Under the pieces are notes generated by a model. The model was not told the DNA's origin, did no database searches, and was given only the letters and a program-made list of their open reading frames with translations. From NCBI GenBank assembly GCA_000469685.2, contig LS997567.1, forward strand, positions 5,721,374 through 5,785,373: a stretch of DNA of 64,000 nt, written 5' to 3'. This DNA is from Haemonchus contortus (taxonomy: Eukaryota; Nematoda; Chromadorea; Rhabditida; Trichostrongylidae). Of this stretch, positions 58,272 to 64,000 are shown piece after piece (position 1 is the first letter of the stretch; the number at the start of each line of letters is the position of its first letter). A program made the translations under genes and the position numbers.

Positions 58272-59215
58272 TGGTCTTTTAAAATATCGATCTGTTATGT
58301 AGGAGATTATTATCGGTCCTGAACGGAAGTCACACAGTAATCATGCATGGGTAGCAAGTGAAAACAACGATTGCTATCAGTGCGGTTGCAGGTATACAAT
58401 CGTTGGCCAACCAAACGTCGTGTAGATGTGTGATTGCTTGTCCATTGTTAATGTAAACAAACATATTTTCATCAATCGGTGATATATTCATTAGTTTTAC
58501 TCGAGTCATATGCAGTAAGTAGTAAGCAAATGGCGGTCTGCCTCTATAACTAGATAACTTGTTATTATGCCTTTTGCAAAAACTTCAAAGACCTGATACG
58601 ATCTGGGGAACATTTTGACGAACTTTGCTGCAGATCATTGATCAGAACTAGGGAACTGTTCCAGTAGAATCGCCAGAAAACGAGTTCGGAATCTTATGGG
58701 CAACTTTTTCTCTATACAGGTACGTATATGGGACAAACTTCGCGAAGATCCTTTTCTTGATTTCTCTTGAAAGTACTTACAAAATTGAAGGATTTCTGGT
58801 AAGCAGAAGTAAGAAGTTATAAGTAGTGTGATGGGTCTGCAGTTCTGAGTCAGTTACATCTAGATTCCATAAGTTTGCCAAACTCAGAATTTCGCCTTCA
58901 TTCCACGGTTCGCAGTACTTACTGGTAGTCGTTGTCCTTCCTCTAGGTAGTCTAGATAGTCGTCTTAGACTATATCCTTACTATAACACATTTGTAATAT
59001 ATTTCTATTAATCGTTTGCGTTTGTAACTGGTTCTAATTAGTAAGCATGTCTTATTCCTCCTCAAGTTTGTACTATCTTATCCGGTAGGAATAATCACGA
59101 TGCAAAGAAAAAACAAGTAAAAATAGAACTGGCTTATTTTCTGGAATTGTCGTATGTTAGGCAAGTGAGTAGTAATTTTACAAAGAGCTGGAGCCCCAAT
59201 GTTCCACTATGCGGA
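58272..59215. other. Spacer without a recognised gene
   Basis: Low coding potential on both strands; nothing identified. Confidence 0.3.
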
Positions 59216-59277
59216 CTGTAATGACGCCTGATTCAAGACGACATAACTGTAATGACGCCTGTTTCAAGACGATATAA
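59216..59277 (+). repeat. Two-copy tandem duplication, 31-bp unit
   Basis: CTGTAATGACGCCTGATTCA... occurs at 59216-59246 and again at 59247-59277 with two substitutions. Confidence 0.85.
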
Positions 59278-59535
59278 AGTCAGAAAAGCAGAACTCGATT
59301 TTGCTGCTCTTCGCGGCTTTTCAAGGAGAGGCTGGTTTTTCAAGAAAAAGCTCCGGGAGCTCATTCCATTTTCCGTGGGCTTCCCAATAACTACGCCATG
59401 TACTCTCGACTGTTCTCAAAAGCACGGTTTGGTTTTTTACAATGCCTATCAGCTTTATGATCGAAGAACAAGTAAGTAAACTGTCCTTTGTCAAATGAAT
59501 CATTTTTGAGATGGGCCATGAATTCAGCATCTATT

Positions 59536-59578
59536 AGGAACCATAGAAACATGTCAGTGGCATGTTTCTATGGTTCCT
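59536..59578. repeat. Perfect hairpin, 18-bp arms and 7-nt loop
   Basis: AGGAACCATAGAAACATG (59536-59553) and its exact inverse (59561-59578) surround TCAGTGG. Too perfect for most microRNA precursors; could be a fold-back scar. Confidence 0.9.
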
Positions 59579-60090
59579 GCTAGCAACATGTTCTAAAGTA
59601 CTACTTTTTTATAACCAAAATTAATGGAGCAGTTAAAGGAATCAAACACCACATGTAGTCATTGGAGTTCATCCAGGTCCTACGGCCTTTATCCGCTTAT
59701 CTTTTCCACCATTTTTAGAAATCTCTGCAAACTGTGGACCACAAATCTGTCTGTTTACTCACTCTACTGCTAAATATGTAGCTGCGTAAACAGTTCATAA
59801 ATCACTTTCCTTTGTTGTATACGAGATTATCCAGTATGTTGGGAGAGTATGAGAGTAAGTTTTCCAGTAGACTATTTCGGGTTGCTACGGCTTTCCCCTC
59901 CATCAACAATTGCTTCAGTGAACGCGATCAAGTAAAACGAGCATGTTTTTGACATATCTACTGCTTAATATCATGCAATAATAATGTGGGCTATTCCATA
60001 GGAATGTGGGGCCACAGCTGGCCAGCTTTTTGTTGGTGTCATTGAGATATTTTCGTGAGATATTTATGGCCATTTGTTTAAAATTCCACA

Positions 60091-61398
60091 TAAACAAGAC
60101 AATTTTGTCAGGAATGGGGGCCATACAAGCCTCGAAGCTGCAGAAAAACGAGTTAAACCACTGGTTTCAGGAAATTTTTCCTGAAAGTCTTCTCAGAACT
60201 CAAGTTCATTACTTTACTGCAAACTCGGACTCCAGAGGACTTCTCAAGGTGAAATTTATGAATTTGTATGCTAGCTAGGCATCACGTAGAGAATCCGATG
60301 ATTCCTGGCGCATTTCAATGACATCAGCCCGCATTTGTTTTCACCCAGCTCCTTACTTGTTTGTTACTATTTCAGTGCCATAGATTACACATTAAACATC
60401 AAGTTTCAATGTTTTTATCGTTACGATTACTTACGCATGAAAAAGTAATCGTATCTACCAAATTGAATGGAGAAAGGCTAACTTTCTGCTCGGGAGAGTT
60501 TGCCCGGAGAAATTTTTGCCCAAACGCTTATTGTCCTAAACGGCTTTCGACAGGCAGTCTCGCTTTCGGAAATTGACGGGGTCAGAAATGAAACCTGGAA
60601 TCTGAGTGGCTTTGATTGAAAGCCGTCAACGCTGGACGGAAAGCGACAATTTGCGTATGCCGCTGTTATGGATCGGTTTTTGGACGGCGACATATCCACG
60701 CATTACTGCCAAATGCAGTGAGTAGTAAAGTGAAATTGACGAAGCAGGGATCGCGCCAACTCTCCTCGAAAGAACTTTTCGAGGCAAAGTCCTACTAGAA
60801 GTGGAATCGGAGCTCGAAGCTCACCTGGAAGTGTCTTATAGCGGTATAAATTATTTCGATAGCAAATATTTTTTTCATATTCAGAGAGTTTCCACTAGAA
60901 AGCGCTGGCGTACATCATGCGTGCGTGATTGGTTTTTGTGACTTATTCACCAATCACGGGTGATATTCCCACGAACATTCGACTACAACTCCAAAGAGAT
61001 CAAGGTCCTCACATTTTCAGAAGAAGGGCCCGGTGAAATGAAGCAGGCAGGCGGTAATTGATGCAGGAGCGGACGCTATCAGATGAAAAACACTTTCGAA
61101 TATAACTGGGAGCAATTAATAATAACAAATACTAGTATTAGAAGCATCTTTTGTTGACACACTTTTGATTAACAACTCTTGGATGTTTTAGCCTTTTGAA
61201 GTTGCTCCTGTCCAACTCTCATGAATTTCACCTTGAGAAGTCCTCTGGGGTTTGATTTTGCAGTAAAGTAATGAACTTGAGTCATTAACTTCTTAGAAGG
61301 CCTCCAGGAAAAATTTCCCCGAAACCAGTGGTTTAACTCGTTTTTCTGCAGCTCCGAGGCTTGTATGGCCCCCATTCCTGACAAAATTGTCTTGTTTT
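60091..61398. repeat. Long imperfect inverted repeat (fold-back), about 180-bp arms
   Basis: The arm 60091-60262 (AACAAGACAATTTTGTCAGG ... GACTTCTCAAGGTGAAATTT) is repeated inverted at about 61217-61398 with scattered substitutions and small indels. The spacer is about 950 bp with no recognised gene. The left arm itself contains TTTCAGGAAA-TT-TTTCCTGAAA. Frames over both arms share peptide sequence (ILSGMGAIQAS, LQKNELNHWF) only because they are copies of the same repeat. Confidence 0.8.
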
Positions 61399-62537
61399 TG
61401 GGGAATTTCAACCATGAAGAAGTCTTCTACAAAGAACGCTCCTAAATATCTGAGTTCCTTGAAGCTCTCATTTTAGAATATGTACTTTACTTTGCCTTAG
61501 GCGACTTGGCTTCATTGCATCAATCAGTTTTCCTGGTCTTCCTGATGCTCAAAGATGAATCCGTGCAGTGGGTGACCGGAGGCTCGTCCATATGGCTCAC
61601 AGCTGCTGCAGCTAAATTTGTGAGTCAGTGGAACAACATCAGAGAACTTCAGCTTTAAAACATGTCCGGGGGTGAAACCACAGGCTGTATGGGCTATTGC
61701 ACTAGTTCCTCAGATTAGATTTTGATGCCACACATAATCTCTCTGCCAAAAAACCGGTGGAGGATGAGAAACTGAAGAATAACTGGATGATAACTGGAAC
61801 ACACTTCACTTCTGAAGCTTTGCTACACTTTTGTGCCCCTATTTTTAAGGTATCAGAAAACAAAGGTGTAGTTTTTTCCACTTTTCAAGATGGCAAAAGT
61901 AATGATTCAAATGATGAAGATAAGCTTTCGCTGTTTTGGAGAGCCCATGCATTCAACCTATTCTCAGGAACGTAGTAGCGTTTGGAAGGGTACGTGGCCC
62001 ATACAATGGCTCATTACTGATTGTAATTTAGTGCTTTCGTCCGTCCTAAGCTGGTGTACTACCACTTCATAAGCCTCGGGAAATGGAGGGCCGGCCTGGT
62101 TAGGTATCAAACCTTTAGTTGGTACTAGGACCACATGGGTGGCATAAGAACACTTGACACTGACCTCCACCCCACCCTTTTGGTCCCGATAATTTCCACA
62201 TTGCTTTAGACTAGGAAAAAAACGAAGTTTTGAACTAAACTGCCTTTTTATAAAAGTTGGAGCTAAGTTAGATCAGACTATTTGAATAAAGTAAAGTTTG
62301 TATTTACTCTGGTCAATCAATACAAATATTATATTAGTGTAGTCTTGTTTTATTAAAAAATCTGTCGGCAGTTGAGGCTATTAATATTAATAGCGCGACA
62401 ATTAATAAAAAATCGTTTTTATCAAGTTCTTTCTCTTTGTCGGTCGTAAGGCTGGTCAGGCGACTACGATTCTTAGGCTCCTGGATTTTTGTCCTACTTG
62501 TGCATGAAGTATGTAGACATAGCTGACAATGTACATA
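61399..62537. other. Spacer without a recognised gene
   Basis: Short frames (for example 61757-61975, +) without recognisable motifs. Confidence 0.3.
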
Positions 62538-63062
62538 CAGTAGCGCTCAAAAGTCTTCGGTGAAATGCTTTGACGATTTTTTGTTCATAGTTTTTTCTCA
62601 GTAGACCAAATCCCCCGAAATTTGGATATGTTTTACTAGAGCACATTTCACCCTACCCAACACTGCTGGATTGCAAAGCTGCAATATCAACAGATAGAGC
62701 AAGGTGTTTGCTGCGGTAGCAGATTTTGCTAAAACTAAAGTTGTTGATGTCTGCACTTATTCCCACCTTATGTGCGTTTTTCTCATCTATTGTGTTCGGC
62801 GTTACCGCTCGTACACTTTAGATATGACAAAAAGTAAAGAGATTCTAGAAGGACCATCATAAGTACTTTCAGTCGATTTCATGTTCATGCCCTTTAGAAT
62901 ATCTGGAACATGATCAAATTGCAGATTAATAGTGGCAAGTATTTACAATACACCCACGCTCCAAATATAGAAATTTCGCATGATTAGGTCCAATAGGAAA
63001 GGAGTTACGACTGAAAAGTACGGCTGAAGAAACATTTCACCGATGACTTTTGAGCGCTACTG
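62538..63062. mobile_element. Tc1/mariner-type non-autonomous element (525 bp)
   Basis: 30-bp terminal inverted repeats with one mismatch (CAGTAGCGCTCAAAAGTC, then T/A, TCGGTGAAATG) at both ends, each bordered by TA (62536-62537 and 63063-63064). No transposase frame inside. The TA duplication and CAGT..GCTCAAAAG ends are characteristic of Tc1/mariner elements. Confidence 0.88.
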
Positions 63063-63064
63063 TA

Positions 63065-64000
63065 AGTACCGCTATAATAGCTTACAATGTTTGGTTACTA
63101 GTAAATGTTTATCGATTTTCCAATCAAGCACTCTTAAGAACGGTTGATTTGGCAGCCGGCGTCATCCGTGATACTCGGTGCCACCTATTTTAGCCTCCAA
63201 CTTTCAGAGAATGAGAGCACTTGAAAGTTGTCAACTGCTATTGCAGTAGAAACATTTGGGGGTTTTGTTGGTATTTTTAATAGCCCATTACTAGTTTCGA
63301 TTTTTGAAGTATAGTAATGGAAGAACTTCCCAGGAATGGCACTTCCCAGAAGAAATTACTGGAAGAATGTGTTTCAAATACTATTTAGTATAGCAGTATC
63401 TAACCGGGGGGATACAATGGGTACCGTACACGACATGATTCCTCAACACACATTCGCCTCAATAAAATCGTTTTATTTTTATTTTTTGTAATTATAAGAT
63501 GTACTGTAGAGAAATACAATATTAATTTAAGAACCCCTCCATAAAAATCTGCTTATTTCGCTTGAGATTTTCAGGAAACTGCCTTGGGAAGAGCAATTTT
63601 TCAAACCCAGTGAGGTGGTTTCCCACGATATTTCATCTTATTCGGCTCAACTGGGGTAAGAGGCTTCACAGAGCTCTTCTGTTTTGGTACTGGTCCCCTT
63701 CTCCGCTCTTCAACATCACCGCTCATCTTCAGCATCTCAGCTTTACAAGTAGAGTTTTACCAAAAAGTTAGTGCTACCTGCTTATCACCTATGTAGGACC
63801 GAATATATGAGGTGAAACGGTAAAAAATTCAAAACAAAACACTTGTTTGGAAATCCAGTGTTGACTCTTTTGAAGGTTTGTTTACACATTTTCGTATAGT
63901 GAATCTGATAGTGTGGGCTGCAAAATTGAGCCGGTGCTTCAATTGATGTTTTTGGTAAAAAAAAAAAGATGGGTGGACCTACACTAATGAATCGGAATGC
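63065..64000. other. Right-end spacer
   Basis: No supported gene to the window edge. A short frame (63562-63771, +) is unrecognised. Confidence 0.3.

Noticed and set aside
60006..61411. Two frames sharing GMGAIQAS and QKNELNHWF, suggesting paralogous genes
   Set aside because: They are the two arms of an inverted repeat; no start, splice or family support.

Overview
This window looks like nuclear DNA from a clade V parasitic nematode, most likely a strongylid such as a hookworm. The reasons are: genes split into many small exons with TTTCAG-type acceptors and GTAAGT/GTGAGT donors; an exact copy of the nematode spliced-leader-1 exon (from 1096); a gene of the nematode MLT-10 moulting-cycle family; and a dense mix of RTE, BEL/Pao, mariner, SINE and MITE sequence. 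Species is inferred, not shown.

Four genes or gene remnants are well supported by splice phase and family motifs, all on the + strand. (1) 4999-7989: a microspherule-protein-1 (MCRS1) homologue with N-terminal domain and C-terminal FHA domain, interrupted by one certain and one probable in-frame stop, so called a pseudogene or allele with nonsense changes. (2) 16342-25071: a 15-exon mlt-10-like gene with LSP-type tandem peptide repeats and a His-rich tail; its 5' end is unresolved. (3) 27796-31352: a complete nine-exon ZDHHC24-like palmitoyltransferase, 292 aa, in which the catalytic DHHC reads DHHS. (4) 52612-57976: a five-exon four-helix MARVEL-domain protein, 162 aa, with a 3.95-kb first intron. 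A two-exon secreted small protein on the - strand (39299-38926) and a lone exon (31560-31706) are weaker candidates.

Layout: 1-1930 tandem satellite with the SL1 match; 2110-2660 remnant of a GIY-YIG (Penelope-type) element; 4999-7989 MCRS1; 8-16 kb mostly gene-free with two tRNA-derived SINEs; 16-25 kb mlt-10-like gene with MITEs and a SINE in its introns; 26-27 kb SINE split by a MITE; 27.8-31.7 kb DHHC gene; 34.3-38.3 kb decayed BEL/Pao retrotransposon on the - strand; 39.7-40.6 kb GC-rich direct repeats; 45.3-49.9 kb mariner element split by an intact-ORF RTE retrotransposon; 52.6-58.3 kb MARVEL gene; 59-63 kb fold-back structures and a 525-bp TIR element.

The clearest apparently undescribed items are a 258-bp MITE family (six copies; four with 9-bp target duplications, Mutator-like); the DHHS palmitoyltransferase; and the RTE-into-mariner insertion, which has a 12-bp target duplication and a perfect 51-bp palindrome at its 5' junction. 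No CRISPR, operon-type bacterial gene, rRNA or intact tRNA gene was seen.
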